Numbered from the stretch's first letter, positions 39,501 through 49,300 are shown. The stretch: 64,000 nucleotides of DNA from Bradyrhizobium sp. LTSP849 (GCF_000938255.1 NZ_JYMR01000038.1:162631-226630); one strand, 5' to 3'. Numbers and translations: made by a program. Notes: generated from the sequence alone by a model not told the origin.

Positions 39501-39878
39501 TTAGTGGCTGATCATCCAGGGGCGCGCGGTGGGAAAGCCCTTGGCGCCGCTCTTGCTCTTGGTCATCAGCCGTGCCGGCTTTTTCTTGTCCGTCGAGCTC
39601 TTATCCTTGACCGTCTTGCCCGACGAGCAGCAGCCACAGCCGGGGCCGTGCGAGGCCTTGTATTGCGCGAGCGTCTGCGGCGCGTGTGAACTGCGCTCGT
39701 TGACGGCGTGCGCCTTGCGCGTCTCGGATGGCATACAGAAGAAGTTTGGCGCGGTCAGGATGACGCGCGGCGCCATCGTCTCGCAATGCGGGCAGCTTTG
39801 CGGATCGTCGCATTCCGCCATCGGGCGAAGATCCTTGAAGGGACCGCAGTCGTCACAGAGATATTCATAGACCGGCAT
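39501..39878 (-). CDS. FmdB-type zinc-ribbon protein
   Basis: Small protein of 125 residues with an N-terminal zinc ribbon: MPVYEYLCDDCG supplies CxxC and SCPHCE the second CxxC. A second cysteine group, GPGCGCCSSG, and a lysine-rich tail follow. In Methylophilus methylotrophus a homologous gene (fmdB) lies in the formamidase operon and was proposed to regulate it. Here it lies between fmdA and amiE, consistent with that association. Whether it binds DNA, another protein or metal only is unknown. Confidence 0.9.
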   Translation of the reverse strand: MPVYEYLCDDCGPFKDLRPMAECDDPQSCPHCETMAPRVILTAPNFFCMPSETRKAHAVNERSSHAPQTLAQYKASHGPGCGCCSSGKTVKDKSSTDKKKPARLMTKSKSGAKGFPTARPWMISH

Positions 39879-39922
39879 CGCATCATCCCTACGCTATGGC
39901 CTGTTCAACACATCTGGCGAGG

Positions 39923-39956
39923 GATGCGGGGCGGCAGATATGCGCCGTCCCGCATC
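39923..39956 (-). other. Intercistronic hairpin between fmdA and the zinc-ribbon gene
   Basis: GATGCGGG/CCCGCATC continues into GCGGC/GCCGT, giving a stem of about 13 bp with an 8-nt loop. No T run follows on the minus strand, so it is more likely an mRNA-stabilising or attenuating structure than a terminator. Confidence 0.6.
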
Positions 39957-39970
39957 TCCTCGCGCAGGGA

Positions 39971-41200
39971 TCATTTGTCCGGCGAGATCGGCATCTGGAT
40001 ATCGCCAGTGATGTGCTTGATGGGACCCGCCGACGACGGCATCACGTCGAAGTCGAAGATTTCCGTTGGCAACCATAGCGTGGCGCAGGCGTTCGGCACG
40101 TCGACCACGCCGGAGATGTGGCCCTGAACCGGTGCGGTGCCAAGGATCGAATAGGCCTGGGCGCCGGAGTAGCCGAACTTTTTCAGATATTCGATCGCAT
40201 TCAGGCAGGCCTGGCGATAGGCGATGGTGACGTCGAGATAGTGCTGCTTGCCTTGCTCGTCGACCGAGATGCCTTCGAAGATCAGATAGTCCTTGTAGTT
40301 CGGCGTGATCGGCGACGGCTTGAAGATCGGATTCTTGATGCCGTACTTCGCCATGCCGTCCTTGATCACCTCAACCTTCAGGTGCAGCCAGCCGGCCATT
40401 TCGATGGCACCGCAGAAGGTGATCTCGCCGTCGCCCTGGCTGAAATGCAGATCGCCCATCGAGAGACCGGCGCCTGGCACATAGACCGGAAAGTAGATCT
40501 TCGAACCGCGCGAGAGATCCTTGATGTCGCAATTGCCGCCATGCTCGCGCGGCGGCACGGTGCGCGCGCCTTCGGCGCCGATCTTGTCCTTGACGTCGCC
40601 CTTGGCGCGGCCGCCATGGGAGGTCGGCGCGAATGGCGGGTTGGCGAGGCCGGGCACGCGGGTCGGATTGGTCGCGATCAGCTCGGCCTCGCGCTTGTTC
40701 CAGGTGTCCAACATCTTCGGATCAGGCAGACAGCCGATCAGGCCGGGATGGATCAGGCCGGCGAAGTTAACGCCGGGAATGTGGCGCGACGAGGTGTAGA
40801 GACCCTTGATGTCCCAGATCGACTTCTGCGCCAGCGGGAAATGGTCGGTGAGGAAACCGCCGCCGTTCTGCTTGGAGAAGAAGCCGTTGAAGCCCCAAAG
40901 GCTCTCCTTCAGCGGGCCGACGTCGAGCAAGTCAACCACCAGCAGATCGCCGGGCTCGGCGCCCTTGACGCCGATCGGGCCGGACAGGAAGTGCACGATC
41001 GAAAGGTCGATGTCGCGCACGTCATCGGCGGAATCGTTGTTCTTGATGAAGCCGCCGGTCCAGTCATAGGTCTCGATGATGAAGTCGTCGCCGGGATTGA
41101 CCCAGGCCACGATCGGAATGTCGGGGTGCCAGCGGTTGTGCACCATGTCATTGTCGTAAGCCGACTTGGTGAGATCGACCTTGATCAGTGTCTCTGGCAT
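39971..41200 (-). CDS. fmdA: Formamidase
   Basis: Hydrolyses formamide to formate and ammonia; 409 residues, close to the 407 of Methylophilus FmdA. The N-terminus MPETLIKVDLTKSAYDNDMV, the conserved NRWHPDIPIV, and GAEPGDLLVVDLLDVGPL are FmdA/AmdA-family features. It begins 27 nt after urtE and ends 92 nt before the zinc-ribbon gene. The position directly downstream of a urea/amide ABC importer indicates that imported formamide or related short amides are its substrate. Confidence 0.95.
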   Translation of the reverse strand: MPETLIKVDLTKSAYDNDMVHNRWHPDIPIVAWVNPGDDFIIETYDWTGGFIKNNDSADDVRDIDLSIVHFLSGPIGVKGAEPGDLLVVDLLDVGPLKESLWGFNGFFSKQNGGGFLTDHFPLAQKSIWDIKGLYTSSRHIPGVNFAGLIHPGLIGCLPDPKMLDTWNKREAELIATNPTRVPGLANPPFAPTSHGGRAKGDVKDKIGAEGARTVPPREHGGNCDIKDLSRGSKIYFPVYVPGAGLSMGDLHFSQGDGEITFCGAIEMAGWLHLKVEVIKDGMAKYGIKNPIFKPSPITPNYKDYLIFEGISVDEQGKQHYLDVTIAYRQACLNAIEYLKKFGYSGAQAYSILGTAPVQGHISGVVDVPNACATLWLPTEIFDFDVMPSSAGPIKHITGDIQMPISPDK

Positions 41201-41227
41201 CGAGAAGCTCCCCTTTTACACGGTTGG

Positions 41228-41917
41228 TTAGACGGACAGATATTTCGAGACCTGCGCGGCATCGACGGCGTCGCGCGGATCGTCGCGCACGATCTCGCCG
41301 TTCTCGATGACGAGCACGCGGTCGGCGATATCGAGTGCGAAACTGAGGACCTGCTCGGATACGACGATCGACAGACCCCGCTCATCTCGGATGCGCTTCA
41401 GGGTGCGCGCCATGTCCTTGATGATGGACGGCTGGATGCCCTCGGTCGGCTCGTCCAGCAACAGCACTTTCGGCTTGGTCGCGAGCGCGCGCGCGATCGC
41501 GAGCTGCTGCTGCTGACCGCCGGAGAGATTGCCGCCGCGGCGGCCCTTCATCTCCAGCAGCACCGGAAACAATTCGTAGATGTCAGCCGGCACCTCGGTC
41601 CCACCGGAGACGACGAGACCGGTCTCGATGTTCTCCTTCACCGTCATGGTCGAGAAGATCATGCGGCCCTGCGGTACATAGGCGAGGCCCTTGGCGACGC
41701 GCTCGTAGCTCGGCAGGCTGCCGAGCTCGGCACCGTCCATGCTGACCGAGCCGCTCTTGGTCGGAAGGATACCCATCAGCGATTTCATCAGCGTGGTCTT
41801 GCCCATGCCGTTGCGGCCCATAATCGCAACGATCTCGTTGGCGGCGACCTTGACGTTGAGGCCGTGCAGCACCTCGCTCTGGCCGTAAGCGACGTGAAGA
41901 TCGGAAATAGCCAGCAT
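41228..41917 (-). CDS. urtE: Urea/short-chain amide ABC transporter ATP-binding protein UrtE-like
   Basis: ATPase of the importer, 229 residues. Walker A GRNGMGKTT, signature LSGGQQQQLAIARAL and Walker B VLLLDEPTEGIQP are intact. The YVPQGRMIF segment is characteristic of UrtE. ATG 41917 is preferred (GGGAG upstream) over 41950, which overlaps the urtD 3' end. It is the last transporter gene of the operon, before fmdA. Confidence 0.95.
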   Translation of the reverse strand: MLAISDLHVAYGQSEVLHGLNVKVAANEIVAIMGRNGMGKTTLMKSLMGILPTKSGSVSMDGAELGSLPSYERVAKGLAYVPQGRMIFSTMTVKENIETGLVVSGGTEVPADIYELFPVLLEMKGRRGGNLSGGQQQQLAIARALATKPKVLLLDEPTEGIQPSIIKDMARTLKRIRDERGLSIVVSEQVLSFALDIADRVLVIENGEIVRDDPRDAVDAAQVSKYLSV

Positions 41918-41927
41918 GCGAGGCTCC

Positions 41928-42683
41928 CTAGTGACCGAGGTACACTTCAATGACCTTGGGGTCGTTCTTCACCTTGTCCATGGTGCCCTCCGAGAGGATC
42001 TGGCCCTGGTGAAGCACGGTGACCTTGTGCGCGATGTCCTCGACGAACTTCATGTCGTGCTCGATCACCAGCACCGATCGGTTCTTGATGATGCGATTGA
42101 GCAGCTCGGCGGTCTTGGCGCGCTCGGAGACGCTCATGCCGGCGACGGGCTCGTCGAGCATCAGGAGATCAGGGTCCTGGATCAGCAGCATGCCGATCTC
42201 GAGCCACTGCTTCTGGCCGTGACTGAGCAGATCGGCGTTCACGTTCAGCCTATCCTTCAGGAAGATCATTTCGGCGACTTCATGCACCCGGTCGCGCACG
42301 GCAGCGTCGCGGGTGAAGGTCAGTGCGCCGAACACCGAGCGGCCGCGCGGATAAGAAATTTCAAGGTTCTCGAACACCGTGAGATCGTCGTAGATCGACG
42401 GGTTCTGGAACTTGCGGCCGACGCCGGTCTTGACGATCTCGTTTTCCTTCATCCGGGTCAGCTCCTTGCCGCGAAACTGGATCGAGCCGGATGTTGCTTT
42501 GGTCTTGCCGCAGATCAGGTCGAGCACGGTGGTCTTGCCGGCGCCGTTAGGGCCGATGATGACGCGGATCTCGTTCTCGTCCACGTAGAAGGAGAGATCG
42601 TTGACCGCCTTGAACCCGTCGAACGACACCGTCAGCGCTTCGACCGCGAGCAGGAATTCCTTAGGCTGGTGACCTACGAGCAT
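41928..42683 (-). CDS. urtD: Urea/short-chain amide ABC transporter ATP-binding protein UrtD-like
   Basis: ATPase of the importer, 251 residues. Walker A GPNGAGKTT and Walker B LLMLDEPVAGMS are present, and the unusual signature LSHGQKQWLEIGMLL marks the UrtD group rather than LivG. It is 10 nt from both neighbours (urtC upstream, urtE downstream), within a single operon. Confidence 0.95.
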   Translation of the reverse strand: MLVGHQPKEFLLAVEALTVSFDGFKAVNDLSFYVDENEIRVIIGPNGAGKTTVLDLICGKTKATSGSIQFRGKELTRMKENEIVKTGVGRKFQNPSIYDDLTVFENLEISYPRGRSVFGALTFTRDAAVRDRVHEVAEMIFLKDRLNVNADLLSHGQKQWLEIGMLLIQDPDLLMLDEPVAGMSVSERAKTAELLNRIIKNRSVLVIEHDMKFVEDIAHKVTVLHQGQILSEGTMDKVKNDPKVIEVYLGH

Positions 42684-42693
42684 GATGATCTCC

Positions 42694-43836
42694 TCACTCC
42701 GCCGGGGCGCCGTCGGCGACCGAGCTGTCGGTCCAGCCTTCAGGTTTTGGCTTGCGCGACGAGATCAGGCGATCGATGCGCGGCTGCACATAATCGCCCC
42801 AGATCCCGGCAAGGCCGTTCGGGAAGGCCAGGACCACGGCGATGAACAAGCCGCCCAATCCGAACAGCCACAATTCGGGAAATGTTTCCGACAGGCTGGT
42901 CTTGGCGAAATTGACCAGCAGCGTGCCGTAGACTGCGCCAAGGATCGACAGCCGGCCGCCGACCGCGGTGTAGATCACCATTTCGATCGACGGCACGATG
43001 CCGACGAAGGACGGCGACATGAAGCCGACATTGAGCGCGAACATGGCGCCGCCGATCGCGGCGAACACCGCAGCGACGCAGAAGGCGAAGATCTTGAAGT
43101 TCGCGACGCTATAGCCGGAGAAGCGGACCCGGTCTTCCTTCTCGCGCATCGCAACCAAGATGCGTCCGAGCTTGGAGTGCCGGACGAACTGCGCGATCAT
43201 GATGCAGACGAACAGGCATCCGACCTCGAAGAAATACAGCACGATCTTGGCGTGATCGGGTCGGATATCCCACCCCTTCAGCGTCCGCAGATCGGTCATG
43301 CCGTTGATGCCGCCGGTGTAGCCCTGCTGTCCCACGATCAGGATGGTGAGGATGGCCGCGACCGCCTGGGTGATGATGGCGAAGTAGGTGCCGCCGACCC
43401 GGCGCTTGAACATCGCCGTGCCGATGATCAGGGCGAAGATGCCGGGCACCAGAATGATGGCGGCAATGGTGAAGGTGAGACTGTGAAAGGGCTTCCAGAA
43501 CAGCGGCAACGAGGTGATCTGATTCCAGTCCATGAAGTCTGGAATGCCCGGCGTCGACTGGATCTTGGTGTTCTCGGGGCTGGAGGCTTCCAGCTTGAGA
43601 AACATCGCCATGCAGTAGCCGCCGAGCCCGAAGAACACCCCCTGGCCGAGGCTGAGAATGCCGCCATAGCCCCAGCAAACCACCAGCCCCAGCGCGACGA
43701 AGGCATAGGTGAGATATTTGGCGACCAGATTGAGCCTGAAGACGTCGAGCGTGAGCGGCAGCACCACCACCAGGAAGACCGCGAGCAACAGAATTCCGAT
43801 CAACTCCGATCGATTGAAGAAGCGATTGTCGGTCAT
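42694..43836 (-). CDS. urtC: Urea/short-chain amide ABC transporter permease UrtC-like
   Basis: LivM-type permease, 380 residues with about ten hydrophobic segments. The conserved LCWGYGGILSLGQGVFFGLG (start of the cytoplasmic/TM motif) and RVGGTYFAIITQAV are present. A charged insertion around residues 95-120 follows the UrtC pattern. The gene starts 19 nt after urtB. Its C-terminus ends in a soluble tail (KPKPEGWTDSSVADG). Confidence 0.94.
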   Translation of the reverse strand: MTDNRFFNRSELIGILLLAVFLVVVLPLTLDVFRLNLVAKYLTYAFVALGLVVCWGYGGILSLGQGVFFGLGGYCMAMFLKLEASSPENTKIQSTPGIPDFMDWNQITSLPLFWKPFHSLTFTIAAIILVPGIFALIIGTAMFKRRVGGTYFAIITQAVAAILTILIVGQQGYTGGINGMTDLRTLKGWDIRPDHAKIVLYFFEVGCLFVCIMIAQFVRHSKLGRILVAMREKEDRVRFSGYSVANFKIFAFCVAAVFAAIGGAMFALNVGFMSPSFVGIVPSIEMVIYTAVGGRLSILGAVYGTLLVNFAKTSLSETFPELWLFGLGGLFIAVVLAFPNGLAGIWGDYVQPRIDRLISSRKPKPEGWTDSSVADGAPAE

Positions 43837-43855
43837 TGCATCAGCCTTCCGTTTC

Positions 43856-44782
43856 TCACTTGCGGACCTTGAGGGCGAACAGCCCTTGCGGCCGCAGCAT
43901 CAGGATTCCGACAACGGCGAGCAGCGTCAGTACCTTGGCCATCGAGCCCGACATGAAGAACTCAAGGGTGGATTGCGTCTGTGAGATCGAGAAGGCCGAG
44001 GCGATGGTCCCGAGCAGGCTCGCGGCGCCGCCGAACACGACCACCAGGAAGGTATCGACGATGTAGAGCTGTCCGGACGTCGGCCCGGTCGAGCCGATCA
44101 TCGTGAAGGCGCTGCCGGCGACACCGGCGATGCCGCAGCCGAGGCCATAGGTATAGCGATCGACTTTTTCGGTGTTGATGCCGACCGCGCCGGCCATGAT
44201 GCGGTTCTGCACCACGGCGCGCACCTGGCGACCCCAGCGCGATTTGTACATCACATAGGCGACACCGACAGTGATCAAGACGGTGAGGCACATCACGAAG
44301 ACGCCGTTGATCGGCACTTCAATGCTCTCGGACACGTGCAGCGAGCCGAGCATCCACTGCGGCAGGTCGACGCCGACCTCACGCGCGCCGAACACGGAGC
44401 GAAAGGCCTGCTGCAAAATCAGGCTGAGTCCCCAGGTGGCGAGCAGCGTATCGAGCGGGCGCTTGTAGAGATGCCGTATCAGCACCCATTCCACCAGCAT
44501 CCCCAGCGCACCGGATGCGACAAAGGCCAGGATCATCGCGAGGAAGAAGTAGCCGCTGAACAGGCTCGGCAAATAGGTCTGGAAGAAATTCGAGGTCATC
44601 CAGGTGACGTAGGCGCCCAGGATCATGAACTCGCCATGGGCCATGTTGATGACGCCCATCTGGCCGAAGATGATGGCAAGGCCCAACGCCATCAGCACGT
44701 AGACCGAGAACAGGATCAGTCCTGCAAAACCCTGCATGACGAAGATGGAGCCAAGATCACCAAGCGAATAGTCGCCGAACAT
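43856..44782 (-). CDS. urtB: Urea/short-chain amide ABC transporter permease UrtB-like
   Basis: LivH-type permease, 308 residues. MFGDYSLGDLGSIFVMQGFA begins the protein, and IIFGQMGVINMAHGEFMILG is the family motif. ATG 44782 has GGAGG upstream. A longer frame from 44860 would run through the hairpins between urtA and urtB and is unlikely. Confidence 0.94.
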   Translation of the reverse strand: MFGDYSLGDLGSIFVMQGFAGLILFSVYVLMALGLAIIFGQMGVINMAHGEFMILGAYVTWMTSNFFQTYLPSLFSGYFFLAMILAFVASGALGMLVEWVLIRHLYKRPLDTLLATWGLSLILQQAFRSVFGAREVGVDLPQWMLGSLHVSESIEVPINGVFVMCLTVLITVGVAYVMYKSRWGRQVRAVVQNRIMAGAVGINTEKVDRYTYGLGCGIAGVAGSAFTMIGSTGPTSGQLYIVDTFLVVVFGGAASLLGTIASAFSISQTQSTLEFFMSGSMAKVLTLLAVVGILMLRPQGLFALKVRK

Positions 44783-44808
44783 CGATGTCCTCCGTCGGGG
44801 ATAAGGGT

Positions 44809-44868
44809 CCCGCGTCGCGAGCAGGTTCGCGACGCGGGGGTCTTGGGCGTGGACTTGCAATCCACGCC
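44809..44868 (-). other. Two consecutive hairpins between urtA and urtB
   Basis: The first hairpin is a 12-bp perfect stem CCCGCGTCGCGA/TCGCGACGCGGG with loop GCAGGT (44809-44838). The second is 8 bp, GGCGTGGA/TCCACGCC (44846-44868). Such structures after binding-protein genes commonly stabilise the upstream message and lower expression of permease genes. No T run follows on the minus strand. Confidence 0.7.
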
Positions 44869-44912
44869 AGGGAGCGGTTGGCCTTGAGGGAAACGGCGAC
44901 GGACGCCGCGTC

Positions 44913-44942
44913 TCTTACTGGTAGCCGGTCTTACTGGTAGCC
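44913..44942. repeat. Short tandem duplication of the urtA 3' end
   Basis: TCTTACTGGTAGCC occurs at 44913-44926 and at 44929-44942 (period 16). On the minus strand it duplicates the GGC TAC CAG TAA end of urtA just past its stop codon. Confidence 0.85.
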
Positions 44943-46190
44943 CTTGGGGAACGGATCCGGCTCGACGAGATCGGCGGTCTCGTAGATCAGCTCGAACTGG
45001 CCATCGAGCTTGGCGCGTCCCACCCGGGTCTTCGACCAGAGGTGATGGTTTTCGTGGATGCGCACATAGCCTTCCGGAGCGCCCTTGAACTCGACACCTG
45101 GCGAAGCTGCCGCGATCTTGTCGACGTCGAAGGAGCCGGCCTTCTCCACCGTCAACTTCCACAGCCACGGGCCGAGATAGGCAGCCTGGGTGACGTCTCC
45201 GATCACGGTCTTTTCGCCCCACATCTTCTTGAACGCGGGCACGAAGGTCTTGTTGTTCGGGTTGTCGAGCGACTGGAAGTACTTCATGCAGGCATAGGCG
45301 CCCGCAATGTTCTCGCCGCCGATGCCGTCGATTTCGTCTTCGGTCACCGAGATCGTCAGCAGCGCCTGCTTGGAAAGGTCGATGCCGGCGGCCTTGAGTT
45401 GCTTGTAGAACGCCACGTTCGATCCGCCGACGACGTCGGTGAAGATCACGTCAGGCTTGGTCAGCTTGATCTTGTTGATGACCGAATTGAACTGGGTGTT
45501 ACCGAGCGGATAATACTCCTCGCCGACGACCTTGCCCTTCAGCACGTTCTCGACGTGCTTGCGCGCGATCTTGTTCGAGGTGCGCGGCCAGATGTAGTCG
45601 GAGCCGACGAAGAAGAACGACTTCGCGCCCTTCTCCTTCGCGATCCAGTTCAGGCCGGCGAGAATCTGCTGGGTCGCCTCCTGGCCGGTGTAGATCACGT
45701 TCTTGGACTGCTCGAGGCCTTCGTAGAAGGTCGGGTAATAGAGCATGCCGTTGTACTGCTCGACGACCGGCAGCACGGCCTTGCGCGAGGCCGAGGTCCA
45801 GCAACCCATGATCGCGGCGACCTTGTCGTTGACCAGCAGCTTCTTGGCTTTCTCCGCGAAGGTCGGCCAGTCGCTGGCGCCGTCTTCCTGGATGAACTTG
45901 ATCTTGCGTCCGAGCACGCCGCCCATGGCGTTGATCTGCTCGATGGCAAGCTTTTCGGCTTCGATCGAGCCGGTCTCGGAGATCGCCATGGTGCCGGTCG
46001 CCGAATGCAGGATGCCGACTGTCACCTCGGTGTCAGTGACCGCCAGACCCGTGGTATTGACCGCCGAGGTCGCCGGAGCCTGCGCAAAGGACGCCCGCGG
46101 CAGCATCGTAATGGCCGGCAAGGCCGCCATTCCCATCAATAGTTTGCGCCGGAGCGGCGACAATAGGCCCTTGGTTTCTTCGTCTGACAT
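44931..46190 (-). CDS. urtA: Urea/short-chain amide ABC transporter substrate-binding protein UrtA-like
   Basis: Periplasmic binding protein, 419 residues. The N-terminus has a twin-arginine-like signal, LRRKLLMGMAALPAITMLPR followed by SFAQA. The core shows TEVTVGILHSATGTMAISET and FFFVGSDYIWPRTSNKIA, both typical of UrtA. ATG 46190 is the first ATG that gives the normal N-terminus; the ribosome site is weak (GGGGT). It is the first gene of the urtABCDE-fmdA-zinc ribbon-amiE run. Family proteins bind urea or, in the FmdD group, short amides; the enzymes downstream favour amides. Confidence 0.94.
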   Translation of the reverse strand: MSDEETKGLLSPLRRKLLMGMAALPAITMLPRASFAQAPATSAVNTTGLAVTDTEVTVGILHSATGTMAISETGSIEAEKLAIEQINAMGGVLGRKIKFIQEDGASDWPTFAEKAKKLLVNDKVAAIMGCWTSASRKAVLPVVEQYNGMLYYPTFYEGLEQSKNVIYTGQEATQQILAGLNWIAKEKGAKSFFFVGSDYIWPRTSNKIARKHVENVLKGKVVGEEYYPLGNTQFNSVINKIKLTKPDVIFTDVVGGSNVAFYKQLKAAGIDLSKQALLTISVTEDEIDGIGGENIAGAYACMKYFQSLDNPNNKTFVPAFKKMWGEKTVIGDVTQAAYLGPWLWKLTVEKAGSFDVDKIAAASPGVEFKGAPEGYVRIHENHHLWSKTRVGRAKLDGQFELIYETADLVEPDPFPKGYQ

Positions 46191-46249
46191 GAGCACCCCA
46201 CTTTTGTTCGAGGACACGCGATTGGTCCGGTGAGGATGGCTCGAATTTG

Positions 46250-46291
46250 TGCACCGCAAGCATACGCAAGATCGCGTATACTGCACCGCAA
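46250..46291. promoter_or_regulatory. Operator-like element in the amide-locus divergent promoter region
   Basis: Two identical TGCACCGCAA direct repeats (46250-46259 and 46282-46291) are spaced 32 bp apart, about three helical turns. Midway lies the inverted repeat ATACGC-N6-GCGTAT (46262-46279). The arrangement suggests a binding site for a dimeric regulator. The LuxR-type response regulator encoded at 49727 is the obvious candidate (inference). Confidence 0.6.
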
Positions 46292-46308
46292 AATACCGAC
46301 GTAGGCTT

Positions 46309-46325
46309 TTGGTACGGGATTTGCG
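46309..46325 (+). promoter_or_regulatory. Sigma-54 (-24/-12) promoter for the transporter-kinase gene
   Basis: TTGGTACGGGATTTGCG matches the RpoN consensus TTGGCACG-N4-TTGC with one change in the -24 box. GG and GC are separated by the required 10 nt. It points toward the GTG at 46366, about 40 nt downstream. RpoN control would tie expression to nitrogen status. Confidence 0.7.
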
Positions 46326-46365
46326 AGTTTTCGAGAGGTTCGGACGAGTTCGGGAGTGGGGTTAA

Positions 46366-49300
46366 GTGGCAGGGCGGCAGCGAATAGACCGCGTCAGGCG
46401 CCAGTACAACCAATGGGTCGCCAACCAGACGCTGGAAGACTACGCACTGCGCTTCACCGCCAAGAGCGCGCGCCGCTGGTCCGCCGCCCGCGTTGCCAAC
46501 ACCGCGCTGGGCGCAATCTCGTTCCTCGCGATGGAGGCGATCGGCGGCACCATCACCCTCAATTACGGCGTCACCAACGCAACTGCCGCGATCCTCGTCG
46601 TCTCGACCATCATCTTCTGCTGCGGCGTGCCGATTGCCTATTATGCCGCCAAATGCGGCATCGATATTGACCTGCTCACCCGCGGCGCTGGCTTCGGCTA
46701 TATCGGCTCGACCATCACCTCGCTGATCTACGCCTCCTTCACCTTCATCTTCTTCGCGATCGAAGCCGTGATCCTGGCGTCCGCGCTCGAGATGTGCTTC
46801 GGGATTCCGCGTCCCGTAGGCTATCTCATCAGCGCCGTCGTCATCATCCCGCTGGTGGCCTACGGCATCACGCTGATCAGCCGCTTCCAATTGTGGACGC
46901 AGCCGCTGTGGATCGTGCTCCACATCATGCCGTTCGCGGCGATCGCCTGGCACAACCCGCACTCCTTTACGGAGTGGCGCAAGTTCTCGGGCGAGCACGG
47001 CGATCTCAACGGACATTTCGACCTGTTGCTGTTCGGTGTGGCAGCCTCGGTCGTGTTTTCGCTGGTGGCGCAGATCGGCGAGCAGGTCGACTTCCTGCGA
47101 TTCCTGCCGCGCGACCGCCGTGCCTCCAAGGTCTCATGGTGGATCGCGTTGATGAGTGCAGGGCCGGGCTGGATCGTGCTCGGCGCATTGAAATTGCTGG
47201 CAGGTTCGTTCCTCGCCTTCTTCGCGCTCGGCCACGGCGTGCCGCCCGAGGAAGCCGCCGAGCCGGCGCATATGTATCTCGAAGCCTTTCGATATGTGCT
47301 GTCGCAACCGGACCTCGCGCTGGCCTTGACCGGCACGTTCGTGATCCTGTCGCAGGTCAAGATCAACGTCACCAACGCCTATGCCGGCTCGATCGCCTGG
47401 TCGAACTTCTTCTCGCGTCTGACCCACAGCCATCCCGGCCGCGTCGTCTGGCTGGTCTTCAACGTCATCGTGGCGCTGCTGTTGATGGAGATTGGCGTCT
47501 ACAAGGCGCTGGAGCAGACACTGGCACTCTATTCCAACGTCGCGATCGCCTGGGTCGGCGCGCTGGTCGCTGATCTCGTCATCAACAAGCCGCTTGGATT
47601 GCGGCCACAGCAAATCGAATTCAAGCGCGCGCATCTCTACGACATCAATCCGGTCGGCGTGGGCGCAATGACGATCGCGACCATCATCTCCATCAGTGCC
47701 TTCTACGGCCTGTTCGGGCCGACCGCGAAAGCGCTGTCGGCCTTCATCGCGCTCGCGGTTGCCTTTCTCACCGCACCCCTGATTGCATGGGCGACCGGCG
47801 GCAAATACTACATCGCGCGCAAACCGAAGCGGAGCTGGCAGAACCTCGAGGCGATCCAGTGCTGTATCTGCGAGCACGCGTTCGAACCGGAAGACATGGC
47901 CTCCTGCCCCGCTTACGCCGGGCCGATCTGCTCCTTGTGCTGTTCGCTGGACGCCCGCTGCCACGATCTCTGCAAGCCGCACGCACGGATCCAGACGCAA
48001 TTCTCCGAGACGCTCGGCAAGATCCTGCCGCAGCCGATCTACGCGCGGATCAACTCGCAGCTCGGCCACTACATCGGCGTGTTCGTGGTCTCCGCCGGCC
48101 TCGTCGCGCTGGTGCTTGGGCTGATCTATCTCCAGACCTCGGTGAGCGTGCATGGCGAGAACTTGCTCGTCTCCAACGTGCTCTGGAAGGTGTTCTTCTC
48201 GCTCAGCATCATCATCGGCGTGGTCGCGTGGCTGTTCGTGCTGGCGCAGCAGAGCCGCCGTGCGGCGGAGGACGAGACGCGGCGGCAAACGACACTGCTG
48301 ATCCAGGAGATCGACGCGCACAAGCGCACCGACGCCGAGCTCCAGCGCGCCAAGGAGGTCGCCGAATCCGCCAACCTCGCCAAGAGCCGTTATGTCGTCG
48401 GCCTTAGCCATGAGCTGCGCTCGCCGCTGAACGCGATCAGCGGCTATGCCCAGCTGCTCGAACAGGATTCGACGCTGCCCGCCAAGCCGCGCGATCAGGT
48501 CCGCGTCGTTCGCCGCAGCGCCGATCACCTCTCCGGCCTGATCGACGGCATTCTGGACATTTCCAAGATCGAGGCGGGACGGCTCTATCTCTCGCGCGAC
48601 GAAGTCCGTCTCACCGAATTCCTGGATCAGCTCGTTGGCATGTTCCGCCTCCAGGCCGGCGCCAAAGGCATCGACTTCGTCTTCAAGCGGCCGGCAACCT
48701 TGCCGACCGTCGTCTATGCCGACGAGAAGCGGCTGCGCCAGGTCCTGATCAACCTTCTGTCCAACGCGATCAAGTTCACGCAGGCCGGCAGCGTGCAATT
48801 TATCGTGCACTATCGCAGTCCCGTCGCCGAGTTCGAAGTGACGGATACCGGCCCCGGCATCCGCAGCGACGATCTTGAACGCATCTTCGCGCCGTTCGAG
48901 CGCGGCGCGCTCGGGGTCTCGCAACCGCAGACCGGCACGGGACTGGGGCTCACCATCAGCCGGTTGCTCGCCGGCGTGATGGGCGGGGACATCAAGGTCA
49001 CCAGTACGGTTGGCCGCGGCAGCACGTTCAAGGTGAAGATGCTGCTGTCGGAGGTCACCAATCCCAGGCTCACTGCGCCGGTGGAGGCGCCGGTCTCCGG
49101 CTATCACGGCGCGCGCAAGACCATCCTCGTCACCGACGACGATCCCGTGCATCGCGATCTCCTGCGCGAGATACTGGCCCCGCTCGGCTTCATCCTTCTC
49201 AGCGCCGCCGACGGACCGGGCTGCCTGTCGCTGGCGCAGCATTGCCGACCCGATCTGTTTCTGCTCGACATCTCGATGCCGGGTATGGACGGCTGGACCG

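Noticed and set aside
40118..41953. 611-codon plus-strand frame opposite fmdA and urtE
   Set aside because: Antisense to two recognised genes, no domain or ribosome site.
46191..46308. Possible sigma-54 promoter for urtA on the minus strand
   Set aside because: One GG-N10-GC spacing exists, but neither the -24 nor the -12 box otherwise fits the consensus.
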